A stretch of DNA of 64,000 nt from CAZHRC01 sp964533865 (GCA_964533865.1 CAZHRC010000002.1:1-64000), one strand, 5' to 3'; counted from the stretch's first letter, positions 8,294 through 18,213 are shown. Notes: a model not told the origin generated them from the letters alone. Numbers and translations: made by a program.

Positions 8294-9074
8294 AAGAGGC
8301 GTTTAGCTTGCGATAGCGTTCGATGTTTTCATCGGAGAGAAATTCGTAAGCGTTATTGATTTTTTGAAACATCGTATTGGCATCTGGACTTTTATTGACA
8401 TCGGGGTGATAGGTCTTTGCCATTTTTCGATATGCCAGTTTGATTTCGTATTTGTCCGCCGATGTACTTACCCCCAGCACTTGGCAGCTTTCACGATATT
8501 GTTTATTGAAATCGTCGGTGGGGTTGGTGTATTGTTGCTGATACTGTCCGCCACCCCCTTGCTGGTACCATCCGCCGTAGCCACCGTAGCCTTGGCCACG
8601 ACTTTGTTCGTTCCATTGGCGAAAGCGCTCTTCCCACATCCGCTGTTGGGCTTTTTGGCGTTCTTCTTGGGCGCGCCTTTCTTTCTCCTCCTCCATGCGT
8701 CGGTATTTGTTGCCGTACTCTCCAAAGGAGCGATAGGAGGGTTTTTTACCGGTGATCAACTCGTCGCCTTTATCATAAAGGTACTCGGTGACCATGTAAT
8801 TAAGGTAACGAAGAAAGGAGATAGAGATCTTTCCAACGATGGGAAAGACGACGAGAACGAGCGCGATGGTGAGCACTGCTGGGTTTGATAGGAACACGAG
8901 CAAAAACGGGTTCATTAATATGATAAAACAGCCAATGCCTACTACCGCTGTAAACAGCTGTCGCACGCCACTAACGAGATTGACCAGCACCGCTAATATG
9001 TTGATCAAAAGCTCCAGCACAAAGGAAATCCCCCCTGCTGTGCCGCGCAATACCATTCCTAAGGTTTTTTTCAT
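8292..9074 (-). CDS. Membrane protein with C-terminal J domain (DnaJ-like)
   Basis: This 260-residue protein has hydrophobic helices in its first 95 residues, then a charged, Glu/Arg-rich helical linker (about 115-155). A Gly/Gln/Tyr-rich stretch follows (about 158-182), then a J domain with the HPD motif at about 223-225. J domains stimulate Hsp70 ATPase, so the inferred job is recruiting DnaK to the membrane. It lacks the zinc-finger and peptide-binding regions of true DnaJ. Start ATG 9074 follows AAGGGG with seven bases of spacing. The client is unknown. Confidence 0.85.
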   Translation of the reverse strand: MKKTLGMVLRGTAGGISFVLELLINILAVLVNLVSGVRQLFTAVVGIGCFIILMNPFLLVFLSNPAVLTIALVLVVFPIVGKISISFLRYLNYMVTEYLYDKGDELITGKKPSYRSFGEYGNKYRRMEEEKERRAQEERQKAQQRMWEERFRQWNEQSRGQGYGGYGGWYQQGGGGQYQQQYTNPTDDFNKQYRESCQVLGVSTSADKYEIKLAYRKMAKTYHPDVNKSPDANTMFQKINNAYEFLSDENIERYRKLNAS

Positions 9075-9143
9075 CCTCGTACCCCTTCCGCAATTTTATA
9101 GATCTATTATCTCTTATTATTGTCTACAAATTATGTTTTTCTT

Positions 9144-10934
9144 TTATTGAGCCAATAATTGTTCGTCGATGGTGTTTTTTCCTGATTCATACAGTTTAAA
9201 ATACGTGCCTTTGGCCGCCATTAGTTCATCGTGGTTTCCACTTTCAACGACTTTCCCCTCGATGAGCACCAAGATTCGCGTCGCGTTTTGGATCGTGGAT
9301 AGGCGGTGAGCAATGGTGATGGTGGTTCGCCCTTTTGCCAGTGTCTCCAAAGATTCTTGGATGATTTTTTCACTAGCGTTATCGAGTGCGGACGTCGCTT
9401 CGTCAAGAATGAGAATCGGTGGATTTTTGAGAAACACTCGAGCAATGCTGATTCGCTGTTTTTGACCACCGGAAAGCTTGACCCCTCGTTCTCCTACGTA
9501 GGTTTTAAACCCTTGAGGAAGAGCGTCGATAAAGTCGTAGGCACCTGCGAGTTTTGCCGCTTCGACGATCGCTTCTTTAGAAGCCCCTGGTTTGCCGTAG
9601 GCAATATTTTCGAGAACGGTACCGCTAAATAAATACACGTCTTGTTGGACCATGCCGATGTTGTTGCGAAGACTCGACAACGTGATACAGCGCACATCGA
9701 CACCTTCCACTTTAATCGCCCCTTCAGTCACATCGTAGAACCGGGGTATTAAGTTGCTCAGAGTGGTTTTTCCTCCGCCTGAAGGTCCTACGATGGCGAT
9801 ATTTTCCCCAGGGGCAATGGACAAGGTCAAATCGTCAAGGACTTTTTCATCATAGCCTGGATATTGGAAACTCACGTGTTCAAATTCGATATTTCCCTTG
9901 ACTGACGTTAATACTTCAGCGTTAGGGTCGTCGTATATCTCGGTACGCGTGTCCATGATTTCTAAGAACCGTTCAATACCGGTCATCCCTTTACCAAACT
10001 GCTCAGAAAACTCGACGATACGGCGAACCGTAGTCAATAAGGTGGTCACATATAGGACGTAAGCCACCAAATCCCCTGGCTGAATGCGCCCCACCATCAT
10101 GGAGTAGCCGCCAAAGACGATGATAATCGCATACATTAGCCCGTCGTAAATGCGGTTGACCATGTGAAAACTCGCCATGCTTTTGTAGAAATCTTTTTTT
10201 ATATCCACAAAACGCTGGTTGTGCTCTTCAAATTTTTCCTTCTCAATGTCCTCGTTGGCAAAAGATTTGACGACTTTGACGCCGAGGAGGCTATCCTCAA
10301 TACCAGCGTTGATTTCACCCATTTGTTGACGTTGCTCCATTTGGTGATGGCGCATACTCGCCCGTGATCGCTTAGAGGATAATAACATCAAGGGTATCAT
10401 CGCAAAGAGAATCAAGGTCAAGGGCACATCCACATTCAATAAAATGAGAAAGGCGATGCCGATTTTAATGCCTGCGATGAAAAACTCCTCTGGGCAGTGG
10501 TGGGCAAACTCGGTAATGTCAAAGAGATCCGTCGTAATTCTCGACATGATCTGCCCAACTTTAGCGTTGTTATAAAAAGCATCTGATAAGCTTTGCAGAT
10601 GGCTAAAGACGTCTTTTCGCATGTCTTTTTCTATCTTTGCACCCATAATGTGGCCGATGCTTTGCATGTAGTATTGTGCCACCACTTCGACGACGCGAAG
10701 GGCCAAATAGAATACGCCTAGCTTTCCGATCGTTGCAATGGTCAACGACGCAGGGTCGTTGGCGCCAATGTCGGTGAGATATCTCAAGATCAAAGGAAGA
10801 GCAAGCTCGCAGACAGTGGTTAGCGCTGCAAAGAACAGATCCATCCCAAGGACGGATTTATGAGGTCGAAAATATGGGACAAACCTTCGGATCAACGTCC
10901 GATTGGAATATTTTTTTGGTGTTTTCTTGTTCAT
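9144..10934 (-). CDS. ABC transporter, fused permease/ATPase (MsbA/BmrA-like exporter)
   Basis: This is a half-transporter that should act as a homodimer or heterodimer exporting lipids, drugs or peptides. I start it at ATG 10934 (MNKKTPKKYSNRT), directly behind GAAAGGAGACCT, rather than 30 codons further up, giving 596 residues. Six membrane helices fill about residues 20-310. The nucleotide-binding domain follows with Walker A GPSGGGKTT, signature LSGGQKQR, Walker B ILILDEATSALD and an H-loop in TIAHRL. It stands alone between the aconitase-family gene and the J-domain gene. The substrate cannot be deduced. Confidence 0.9.
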   Translation of the reverse strand: MNKKTPKKYSNRTLIRRFVPYFRPHKSVLGMDLFFAALTTVCELALPLILRYLTDIGANDPASLTIATIGKLGVFYLALRVVEVVAQYYMQSIGHIMGAKIEKDMRKDVFSHLQSLSDAFYNNAKVGQIMSRITTDLFDITEFAHHCPEEFFIAGIKIGIAFLILLNVDVPLTLILFAMIPLMLLSSKRSRASMRHHQMEQRQQMGEINAGIEDSLLGVKVVKSFANEDIEKEKFEEHNQRFVDIKKDFYKSMASFHMVNRIYDGLMYAIIIVFGGYSMMVGRIQPGDLVAYVLYVTTLLTTVRRIVEFSEQFGKGMTGIERFLEIMDTRTEIYDDPNAEVLTSVKGNIEFEHVSFQYPGYDEKVLDDLTLSIAPGENIAIVGPSGGGKTTLSNLIPRFYDVTEGAIKVEGVDVRCITLSSLRNNIGMVQQDVYLFSGTVLENIAYGKPGASKEAIVEAAKLAGAYDFIDALPQGFKTYVGERGVKLSGGQKQRISIARVFLKNPPILILDEATSALDNASEKIIQESLETLAKGRTTITIAHRLSTIQNATRILVLIEGKVVESGNHDELMAAKGTYFKLYESGKNTIDEQLLAQ

Positions 10935-11024
10935 AGGTCTCCTTTCAAATTTACTAACAGTCTCATTATAGTGATTCTTGGGAAATCTTTCAACTGCTGT
11001 CAGCTTTCTTTCTCTAAATGGCAC

Positions 11025-11054
11025 GAAAAAACCACGACAGTGCCGTGGTTTTTT
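11025..11054 (-). terminator. Intrinsic terminator after the aconitase-family gene
   Basis: The stem AAAACCACG/CGTGGTTTT has a seven-base loop and A/T runs on both sides. It lies 14 bases past the stop of the hydratase gene. Confidence 0.85.
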
Positions 11055-11067
11055 GTGTACGGTAACT

Positions 11068-13356
11068 CTATTTGACGAGTTTTGCTTTGTTGTAGTTGAT
11101 TAAACTACCTGCCAGTAGGATTTCTCGCTCCTTCTCGTCAAGGGGATCAACGGTCAATACGACAGATTTTACGAAATCGCCGATGAGATAAGCTTCGAAA
11201 GAGGTCCAGCCCTCTTTGAGTCCGTGTTTCACGTTGGGAATAAAAAGATACTCCCCTAAGTTTACGGTGACGTCAGGGTTGAGTAGAAACGGCACCATCC
11301 CCCAGTTGATCAGATTGGATCGATACCTTTTCGTGGCGTACTCTCGGCTGATATTCGCCCCTGCTCCCAACACCCTTTGGCAAGAAGCCGCTTGTTCCCT
11401 TGCCGATCCGTCGCCAGGTTTGACTGCAAATATCGTCGATGCGACGTTGGCCCGTTTTAGAATGGCTGCATCGATGCCCAAGGTGTTGTAAAGCTTCTCG
11501 TAGGCATCGTTCAAGGAGGGATCAATCGTTCCTTCTCCTCTGGCTTTGTCGATTGCCGCCACTTTCTTTGCCTCTCCCACATAAGCCGGGTCTTTTCGAC
11601 TCAAGGTAAATTCTGCCAAGCGCAGTGGGTTGGATCGATATGCCGAGGTTTCCCCAGATGGGATGAGTTCGTCGGTGGTAGTCACTGGATCGTTGATGAC
11701 GCTAACGACTTTTAAGAAGAGGTCTTCTGAAAGAGCTGGCATTGTCGGCCAGTCTTTAATGTTAGGTCCGTATGAAAGTTCTATCTCGGGTTCTGCTCGA
11801 CCGACCCCGTCGTACACCCTCTTGTCATAAATCGAAGCATCGTAGTGGTAAGGGTAGTGCTTTGCCTTTTCCACCTCGGGTGCTGGGGTCAGCACACCGC
11901 CGTTTGCCGCAGTCGCCGCGATGGATTTGGCATCCATAAGTGCGATCATCGTATATTGACCTTCGTTTGGCTTGGAACCATCTCGATTGGGGAAATTTCT
12001 GGTGGCGTGGCGGATGGATAACTCACCGTTTCCGGGAGTATCTCCCGCACCAAAACAAGGCCCACAAAATGCGGATTTCATCGTAACACCGGCTTCCATT
12101 AGCTTCTGAGCGCCGCCGTTTTTAATCAGCTCCATATAGATTGGTTGACTTCCCGCGTAAACGCTCATGGAGAAGGCGCCATTTCCAATGGAACCGCCTT
12201 CGAGGATATCTGCCGCATCCATGATGCTATCAAAATTACCTCCGGAACATCCCACCACCAAACCTTGATCCACGTGGATTTTACCGTCTCGTATTTTGGA
12301 CAATAAGTCGATTTTAATGTCATTGGCTTCGAAGATCGCCTCTGATGCCCGCTCCACTTCTCGGAAAATATCTTCAGGATTGTCGAGAAGTTCTTCAATG
12401 GTGTAGACATTGCTCGGATGGTAGGGTAGAGCGATGGAAGGTTTAACCTTGGCTAAATCCAGTACGATGAACCGATCGTAATAAGCTATGCGCTCTGGCT
12501 GCAAAGATTGATAATCCCCTTTTCTACCGTGAATGGTCAAGTACTCCTCGATAACCTGATCGGTTTTCCAAATTGAGCTCCAGCAAGTGGTTTCCGTCGT
12601 CATCACGTCTACGGCATTTCTAAACTCTGCGCTGAGCCCATCGACACCGTCGCCAATAAACTCCAACACAGCGTTTTTAGCAAAGCCGTTGTCAAATACC
12701 GCTTTGATCAGTGAAAGCGCCACATCTTGTGGCCCGACTGCCGTCGATGGAGCATTTTTCAGAAATACCCCAACAACTGGTGGTGTCGCCATATCGTAGG
12801 ATTGTCCGAGGAGTTGTTTCGCGAGTTCCCCGCCTCCTTCGCCTACGGCCATCGTCCCCAGAGCACCGTAACGCGTGTGGCTGTCGGAGCCGAGGATCAT
12901 AGCGCCACCTTTTGCCATGCGCTCTCTATTATAGGAGTGAATGACCGCTAGATTTGGCGGAACGTAGATTCCACCGTATTTTTTTGCTGCAGATAAGGCG
13001 AATTTATGGTCGTCTTCGTTAATTGTGCCCCCTACCGCACAGAGAGAGTTGTGACAGTTGGTCAGCACATAGGGGATTGGAAATCGTTCCATACCGCTGG
13101 CTTTTGCCGTCATGACAATGCCCACATAGGTGATATCGTGAGAGGTGAGACTGTCAAAATGAATCTTTAGGCGGCTATCGTCCTTTGAAGTGTTGTGGGC
13201 ATTGATAATCCCTGAAGCGATCGTCCCTTTTTTGGCAGATGTCGCATCGGTGGTGATGCCGTATTGTTTCTTTATATCGTCGGTGGCTTGCCCACTATCG
13301 GGAACCCAGTGTGTTCCGTCTATGAGATAGGCGCCATCCCAAAGTAAATCGATCAT
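11068..13356 (-). CDS. Aconitase-superfamily hydratase
   Basis: This 762-residue protein is of the aconitase/isopropylmalate dehydratase superfamily. Iron-sulfur ligand candidates are in NCHNSLC (about residue 110), VVGCSGGN (about 375) and AFCGPCFGAGD (about 440). The substrate-binding NFPNRDGS follows, and a swivel domain forms the C-terminus. It resembles the less studied YbhJ-like hydratases more than citrate-cycle AcnA/AcnB, which is why I do not give acn as a symbol. The start is ATG 13356 behind AGGAGGACGAT. No citrate synthase or isocitrate dehydrogenase gene is nearby. The substrate is therefore uncertain. Confidence 0.82.
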   Translation of the reverse strand: MIDLLWDGAYLIDGTHWVPDSGQATDDIKKQYGITTDATSAKKGTIASGIINAHNTSKDDSRLKIHFDSLTSHDITYVGIVMTAKASGMERFPIPYVLTNCHNSLCAVGGTINEDDHKFALSAAKKYGGIYVPPNLAVIHSYNRERMAKGGAMILGSDSHTRYGALGTMAVGEGGGELAKQLLGQSYDMATPPVVGVFLKNAPSTAVGPQDVALSLIKAVFDNGFAKNAVLEFIGDGVDGLSAEFRNAVDVMTTETTCWSSIWKTDQVIEEYLTIHGRKGDYQSLQPERIAYYDRFIVLDLAKVKPSIALPYHPSNVYTIEELLDNPEDIFREVERASEAIFEANDIKIDLLSKIRDGKIHVDQGLVVGCSGGNFDSIMDAADILEGGSIGNGAFSMSVYAGSQPIYMELIKNGGAQKLMEAGVTMKSAFCGPCFGAGDTPGNGELSIRHATRNFPNRDGSKPNEGQYTMIALMDAKSIAATAANGGVLTPAPEVEKAKHYPYHYDASIYDKRVYDGVGRAEPEIELSYGPNIKDWPTMPALSEDLFLKVVSVINDPVTTTDELIPSGETSAYRSNPLRLAEFTLSRKDPAYVGEAKKVAAIDKARGEGTIDPSLNDAYEKLYNTLGIDAAILKRANVASTIFAVKPGDGSAREQAASCQRVLGAGANISREYATKRYRSNLINWGMVPFLLNPDVTVNLGEYLFIPNVKHGLKEGWTSFEAYLIGDFVKSVVLTVDPLDEKEREILLAGSLINYNKAKLVK

Positions 13357-13424
13357 ATCGTCCTCCTAAAATGTGTGTTACTTCTAGTATACCAAAGATC
13401 AGAGTAAATGTGTCAATTCCTCTG

Positions 13425-13796
13425 TCAATGATGACGTTTTTCACCGCAGTATGGGCAATAATCGTAATCTCTGTCCAGTTGGTGATCACAAGCGCCGCAA
13501 GCGATGGGTTTCTCTCCTTTGACCAACATTTGCAAATCCTCAGGTGCGATATTGAGCAACTCACCTTTTGCGATCCGATCGCCTACTTGGGGATCTAAAA
13601 GGTATAGCGTATTGCAACAAGTCGAATGGACCAAGTACTTGCTTCCCCACTTAATGGTCGGAATGAAAAAAAAGTTGAATTGGGAGTAACTTTGTTTGAT
13701 CTGATAGCGACCTAATCCACCACAGACAGGACAAGTGAACCCTTTATTGTAGTCCAATACCGTCTCTGCGTTTTCAATGCCTAGAATAAAAAACAT
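13425..13796 (-). CDS. Zinc-ribbon protein of unknown function
   Basis: This 123-residue soluble protein has two metal-binding pairs: CPVCGG near residue 21, and CGACDHQ with CPYCGEK near the C-terminus. The middle (FFFIPTIKWGSKYLVHSTCC) resembles the zinc_ribbon_15 family found in many Gram-positives. Its ATG overlaps the TGA of endonuclease IV in TGATG, so translation is probably coupled. Co-transcription with a DNA repair enzyme is suggestive, but no function is established. Confidence 0.7.
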   Translation of the reverse strand: MFFILGIENAETVLDYNKGFTCPVCGGLGRYQIKQSYSQFNFFFIPTIKWGSKYLVHSTCCNTLYLLDPQVGDRIAKGELLNIAPEDLQMLVKGEKPIACGACDHQLDRDYDYCPYCGEKRHH

Positions 13797-14629
13797 CAGC
13801 TCGTCCTCAAGCTATGCAACAACGCAATTTCAGCAGCATAACCATCTAGCTCGTTTGGGGTTTCCAAATAAAAAGGCAGATCTCGCAACGCCGGATGATT
13901 AATTATCCTAGTGATAGCCTCGATACCAATTTCTCCCTCGCCGATTTTTTCATGATGATCTTTATGAGCCCCACGAGGATTTTTACTGTCGTTGAGATGG
14001 ACGGCTTTTATGCGATCTACGCCGATCATGCGATCAAACTCCTCCAACACCCCATCGAGATCGTCGGTTATGGGATAGCCTGCCTCGTGGAGGTGACAGG
14101 TGTCGATACACACCCCAAGATGTTCCGATAGTGTGACACCTTCAATAATACGCGCAATCTCTTCAAATCGAGAACCGACTTCTGAACCTTTCCCCGCCAT
14201 GGTTTCCAATAGCACTGTGGTTTGTTGGTCCTTTTTTAGGACACGGTTGAGCATATCAACAATCATTTCAATTCCCACATCCATCCCTTGGCCAACGTGA
14301 CTTCCTGGATGGAAGTTGTAATAGTGCCCTGGCAAGTGCTCTAGTCGCTCCAAATCTTCTGTCATCGCTCGATAACAAAAATCCACCACGGCTGGCTTTG
14401 CAGAACAGGGATTTAACGTATACGGTGCGTGAACCAGTAGTTTTCCAAATTGATGTTCATCGGCTAGCGCAATCAATTTTTGGATATCCGCCACATCCAA
14501 CGTCCGCGCATTTCCGCCACGAGGGTTCCTCGAGAAAAACTGCATTGTGTTGGCTCCGATTTCCAGAGCCTCTTTTCCCATAGCAAGATATCCCTTGCCA
14601 ATTGATAAATGACTACCTATAATAAACAA
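13796..14629 (-). CDS. nfo: Endonuclease IV (AP endonuclease)
   Basis: This TIM-barrel, tri-zinc AP endonuclease acts in base excision repair, cleaving 5' of abasic sites. Family motifs are present: IGSHLSIGKG at the start, VHAPYTLNPC, ETMAGKGSEVG, CIDTCHLHEAG and HLNDSKNPRGAHKDHHEKIGEG. I choose TTG 14629, six bases behind AAAGGAG, giving 277 residues; the ATG at 14635 abuts the ribosome binding site and is too close. It is divergent from the SDR gene and coupled to the zinc-ribbon gene downstream. The window also has exonuclease III at 41020. Confidence 0.95.
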   Translation of the reverse strand: MFIIGSHLSIGKGYLAMGKEALEIGANTMQFFSRNPRGGNARTLDVADIQKLIALADEHQFGKLLVHAPYTLNPCSAKPAVVDFCYRAMTEDLERLEHLPGHYYNFHPGSHVGQGMDVGIEMIVDMLNRVLKKDQQTTVLLETMAGKGSEVGSRFEEIARIIEGVTLSEHLGVCIDTCHLHEAGYPITDDLDGVLEEFDRMIGVDRIKAVHLNDSKNPRGAHKDHHEKIGEGEIGIEAITRIINHPALRDLPFYLETPNELDGYAAEIALLHSLRTS

Positions 14630-14671
14630 TAGCATCTCCTTTCAATCAACCAATCACGAAGTGAGGTTTCT

Positions 14672-15409
14672 ATGCAAAATACCGTGTTAATCACTGGATC
14701 GTCTAGAGGCATCGGACGCGCTATCGCGTTGAGATTAGCTGACGATCCATACCATTTTATTATTAACTATAATTCCAGAAAAGACAAGGCCGATGATGTG
14801 GTGCGACTTATCCGAGAAAAAGGGCGAGACGCCATAGCGATACGCGCCGACGTTTCTGACTACAACCAAGTTGAGGAAATGTACGCACAAATCCGAGAAC
14901 GTTTTGGCGGTGTCGATGTTCTAGTCAACAATGCTGGCGTGTCGAGCTATGGGCTACTCCAAGACATCGATCCCGAAACTTGGACAAATACCTTTGGCGT
15001 CAACGTCCATTCCATCTACTACTGCACTAAACTCGCCCTTGAAACGATGATCCCCAATAAATCCGGGGTCATTCTCAACATCTCATCGATGTGGGGCGGT
15101 GTTGGCGCAGCAATGGAAACTTTGTACTCCACGACGAAAGGCGCTGTCAACACCTTTACCAAAGCCGTCGCAAAAGAAGTGGCTTACTCCGGCATTAGGG
15201 TCAACGCCATCGCTCCTGGCCCGATTCAAACCGATTTACTTGAACAGCTCTCAGCCGATGCACTGGATCACGTCATTGAAGACATCCCTATGCACCGGTT
15301 GGGCACGGCAGAAGAAATCGCAGAACTCGCCTCTTTTTTAATCTCCGACAAAGCCGACTACATCACCGGCGCTATCGTCGATTGCAATGGCGGTATGTTG
15401 ATCCCATAG
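14672..15409 (+). CDS. Short-chain dehydrogenase/reductase, FabG-like
   Basis: This 245-residue cytosolic NAD(P)-dependent oxidoreductase has the cofactor loop GSSRGIGRA at about residues 8-16, NNAG near 88, catalytic Ser in ISSMWG and the YSTTK Tyr-Lys pair. The C-terminus ITGAIVDCNGGM is characteristic of 3-oxoacyl-ACP reductases and close SDRs. There is no acyl carrier or fatty acid gene nearby, so FabG activity is not proven; a ymfI/fabG-like accessory reductase is the best guess. A shared bidirectional terminator separates it from glgB. Confidence 0.85.
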   Translation: MQNTVLITGSSRGIGRAIALRLADDPYHFIINYNSRKDKADDVVRLIREKGRDAIAIRADVSDYNQVEEMYAQIRERFGGVDVLVNNAGVSSYGLLQDIDPETWTNTFGVNVHSIYYCTKLALETMIPNKSGVILNISSMWGGVGAAMETLYSTTKGAVNTFTKAVAKEVAYSGIRVNAIAPGPIQTDLLEQLSADALDHVIEDIPMHRLGTAEEIAELASFLISDKADYITGAIVDCNGGMLIP

Positions 15410-15463
15410 GAGATGGCAAGCCACAGTCTAGCACTAGGCATCGTCGCTAAAAGAATCCTCAAA

Positions 15464-15508
15464 AAAACCCGACTCAAAACACCTGTTTCGAGTCGGGTTT
15501 TTCTTTTC
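15464..15508. terminator. Bidirectional intrinsic terminator between SDR gene and glgB
   Basis: The 11-bp stem AAACCCGACTC/GAGTCGGGTTT has A and T runs on either side and serves two convergent genes. Confidence 0.88.
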
Positions 15509-15509
15509 T

Positions 15510-17543
15510 CTAGTCTTTCATTTTTTCTAGGACCATCGCCGTTCGCGCTGGCACGTAGAGCGTCAACCCATCGTAATCTTCAAATTGTGGCAGTTCGCCG
15601 CTTTGGTAAGCGATCTCATGGGAAATACGACCGTACCCACCAAATCGAACCTCATCCGTATCCAACACCACTTTGAAATCACCTCTTTGGTGAATGGGCA
15701 ATTGCAATCCATCGTAGGAGTTTGTCGGATGGAAATTAAAGACAAAAATCAACTCTTCTTTTCTGAAGGCGATCAATTTGCGATCTTGGTCAATCCACAG
15801 CAATATCGGCGCGCCTGCTTGTAGAATACGGTGTTTCTCAGAAAAATGGATCATTGCCTTATCAAAATTGTTCATGTCATCGTAGCGTAAATAGTCTGCG
15901 TTGATCAAAGACCATTGGCGTCGACAATACTCAAAACTCCAGTTGTTGCCTTCTCTCGGAAAGTCGATCCACTCGGGATGGCCAAACTCATTGCCCATAA
16001 AGTTGAGGTAGCCTTCACTGCCCATGGATAACGTCGCCCAGCGCATCATTTTATGAAGGGCGATGGCTCTGTCGATAACCATGCTTTGGCCATCTTTGTT
16101 CATATGCCAATACATTTCCTGGTCTGCCATACGAAAGATCAGCGTTTTGTCTCCAACCAGCGCTTGATCGTGGGACTCTGCGTAGCCGATGCGTTTTTCC
16201 ATAGGTCGCGCCGTTGAAAGCTCATGCCACATTTCGTACATGTTCCAGTCTTCGTCGCGCTCTTTCAATACCCGAATCCAGAAGTCTGGCATACCCATGG
16301 ACAGGCGATAATCAAATCCGATTCCACCGTCCTCCACTGGTAAACACATACCTGGCATACCGCTCATATCCTCTGCTACGGATATGGCATAGGGATTGAT
16401 TTCTTTAATAAGCTCGTTGGCCAACTGGAGGTAACAAATCGCATCCACATCAGTGTTCATGCTAAAATACTTGCCGTAATCGTCAAAGGCAGTACCTAAA
16501 CCGTGGTCATGATAGATCATCGAGGTGACTCCGTCGAATCGGAACCCGTCAAAATGATACTCTTCCATCCAGTATTTCACATTGGACAGTAGAAAATGTA
16601 TGACTTCATGTTTGCTGTAATCAAAGATTTTAGAATCCCATGCCGGGTGATTACCTTTTTCGCCACCGTGGAAAAACTGATAGTCCGTCCCATCAAATTC
16701 GTTGATGCCTTCAGAAATGTTTTTCACCGCGTGGGAGTGGACGATGTCGATGAGAACGGCAATACCCAAGGAATGGGCCTTATCCACAAGACTTTTGAGC
16801 TCATCCGGTGTCCCAAACCAAGAGGAAGCAGCAAAAAAGCTTCCCACGTGGTAGCCAAAGGATCCGTAGTAAGGATGTTGCATAATAGCCATGATCTGAA
16901 CCGTGTTGTACCCTTGCTCCGCGATATGAGGCAAGGTGATATCTCGAAACTCTTCATAAGTGCCAATATCCCGTTTTTCTTGGGCCATGCCCACGTGGGT
17001 TTCGTAAATGTAAGGGGCGTAATTTTTTGCAACGGTAAAGCCTTCGTCGTGCCATTGGTACTCTTTTTCTGGTGCCCAGATCCGTCCGACAAAATCGTTA
17101 GTTTCTTTGTTTTGCACAACGCGATGAATGTACAACGGCAGTTTGTCCCGTTCGGAACCAAAGGCTTTGACCCGTACTTTGACGTTGGATTCATGGGTCA
17201 AAGCATCGTTGCCTTCCAAACAAATTTCCCAGTTCCCATCATCTAAGCGCGTCAATGGATGACTTCTCGGGTTCCAATCGTTAAAATCCCCGACGAGGTA
17301 GAGGGCTTCTGCAGCCGGCGCCCACTCGCGATAAACCCAACCGCCAGGAAACCGATGAAATCCGTAGTATTTGTAACCGTTGGCAAAATCTTTCAAGGGC
17401 TCATCGCCCACAAGGGAGTGGCGTACTCTGTAGTAGCGATCCATGCGCATGCGCAGATCCCCTTCAAAAGGCAGTAGCCCACTATCCAAGTCAACTACTC
17501 TCAACGATTTATCGTGATGCTCATATCTACTTTGTGTTCCCAT
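15510..17543 (-). CDS. glgB: 1,4-alpha-glucan branching enzyme (GH13, eukaryote-like subfamily)
   Basis: The enzyme makes alpha-1,6 branches in glycogen. The 677-residue protein has an N-terminal CBM48 (VYREWAPAAEALYLVGDFNDW, about 70-90) and a GH13 barrel. The nucleophile is in DGFRFDGVTSM (about 330-340), the acid/base Glu in VAEDMSGMP (about 389) and the third carboxylate in ESHDQAL (about 457). The DGVTSMIYHDHG run and the length are more like the GH13_8 type of eukaryotes and some anaerobes than classical bacterial GlgB. Start ATG 17543 follows AGGAGGGCATT. No glgA, glgC or glgP is adjacent. Confidence 0.93.
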   Translation of the reverse strand: MGTQSRYEHHDKSLRVVDLDSGLLPFEGDLRMRMDRYYRVRHSLVGDEPLKDFANGYKYYGFHRFPGGWVYREWAPAAEALYLVGDFNDWNPRSHPLTRLDDGNWEICLEGNDALTHESNVKVRVKAFGSERDKLPLYIHRVVQNKETNDFVGRIWAPEKEYQWHDEGFTVAKNYAPYIYETHVGMAQEKRDIGTYEEFRDITLPHIAEQGYNTVQIMAIMQHPYYGSFGYHVGSFFAASSWFGTPDELKSLVDKAHSLGIAVLIDIVHSHAVKNISEGINEFDGTDYQFFHGGEKGNHPAWDSKIFDYSKHEVIHFLLSNVKYWMEEYHFDGFRFDGVTSMIYHDHGLGTAFDDYGKYFSMNTDVDAICYLQLANELIKEINPYAISVAEDMSGMPGMCLPVEDGGIGFDYRLSMGMPDFWIRVLKERDEDWNMYEMWHELSTARPMEKRIGYAESHDQALVGDKTLIFRMADQEMYWHMNKDGQSMVIDRAIALHKMMRWATLSMGSEGYLNFMGNEFGHPEWIDFPREGNNWSFEYCRRQWSLINADYLRYDDMNNFDKAMIHFSEKHRILQAGAPILLWIDQDRKLIAFRKEELIFVFNFHPTNSYDGLQLPIHQRGDFKVVLDTDEVRFGGYGRISHEIAYQSGELPQFEDYDGLTLYVPARTAMVLEKMKD

Positions 17544-17578
17544 AATGCCCTCCTCTTTCCTATTCGACAGTTCTATTC

Positions 17579-18130
17579 TTACGAAAGACGCCTGAGCATC
17601 TTTTCATAAATCGCCAGCATATGTCCTTCAGCTACGACTGTACTCAAGTCATTTCGCGCAATCCATTTAACTCCAGCGTTTTCATCCCATTTTGGTTTCA
17701 ATAACTGATCCTCATCGGCTTCCATCAAAAAACCAACGGAAAAATGCAAATGCGTCGATAGATAGACCCCGTTTTTGATGTGCCCTGGCACGGGTAGAAT
17801 ATCCAAAGTAGCGATTCCTGGATACAACAATTCAGAGACCACTACTCCTGTTTCCTCTTCCACTTCCTGCCGCGCCACCTCGAAAAGATCAGGATTGCCA
17901 TCACAGTGACCCCCAGGCCACGACCAAGCCCCATACTGATTATGATAGACCAACAATACCTTTTTATGCGATGGGTTGAGAACCAAAGCAGAAGCAGTCA
18001 CATGGCCAAACCCCTCTGACCTTTCGAGGGGATTCCAAGGGAGATTGGACAGGCTCATAAATTGCGTTTTATCCGCCTGTTCACGTTCCGTTGTCGGGTC
18101 AAACTGACCAATCAAATCCATCCATTCCAT
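17579..18130 (-). CDS. Nudix hydrolase
   Basis: This 183-residue protein has a Nudix box around residues 75-98 (GGHCDGNPDLFEVARQEVEE then ETGV). The metal-binding EVEEETG is intact, while the usual REV Arg is Gln. The family hydrolyses nucleoside diphosphates linked to other groups. N-terminal residues 1-35 may be an extra helical cap. The ribosome binding site GGAGG is seven bases before ATG 18130. The substrate is unknown. Confidence 0.85.
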   Translation of the reverse strand: MEWMDLIGQFDPTTEREQADKTQFMSLSNLPWNPLERSEGFGHVTASALVLNPSHKKVLLVYHNQYGAWSWPGGHCDGNPDLFEVARQEVEEETGVVVSELLYPGIATLDILPVPGHIKNGVYLSTHLHFSVGFLMEADEDQLLKPKWDENAGVKWIARNDLSTVVAEGHMLAIYEKMLRRLS

Positions 18131-18213
18131 GTCGTTGCCTCCATTGGATTTCTATCATTATCTTACCACAGTTCCCCTCAAATGATAAGAGGAAACGCTT
18201 TTTTACCCCTTCG

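Noticed and set aside
16596..17246. 216-residue plus-strand open frame inside glgB
   Set aside because: It is antisense to catalytic-domain sequence of the branching enzyme and lacks start signals.
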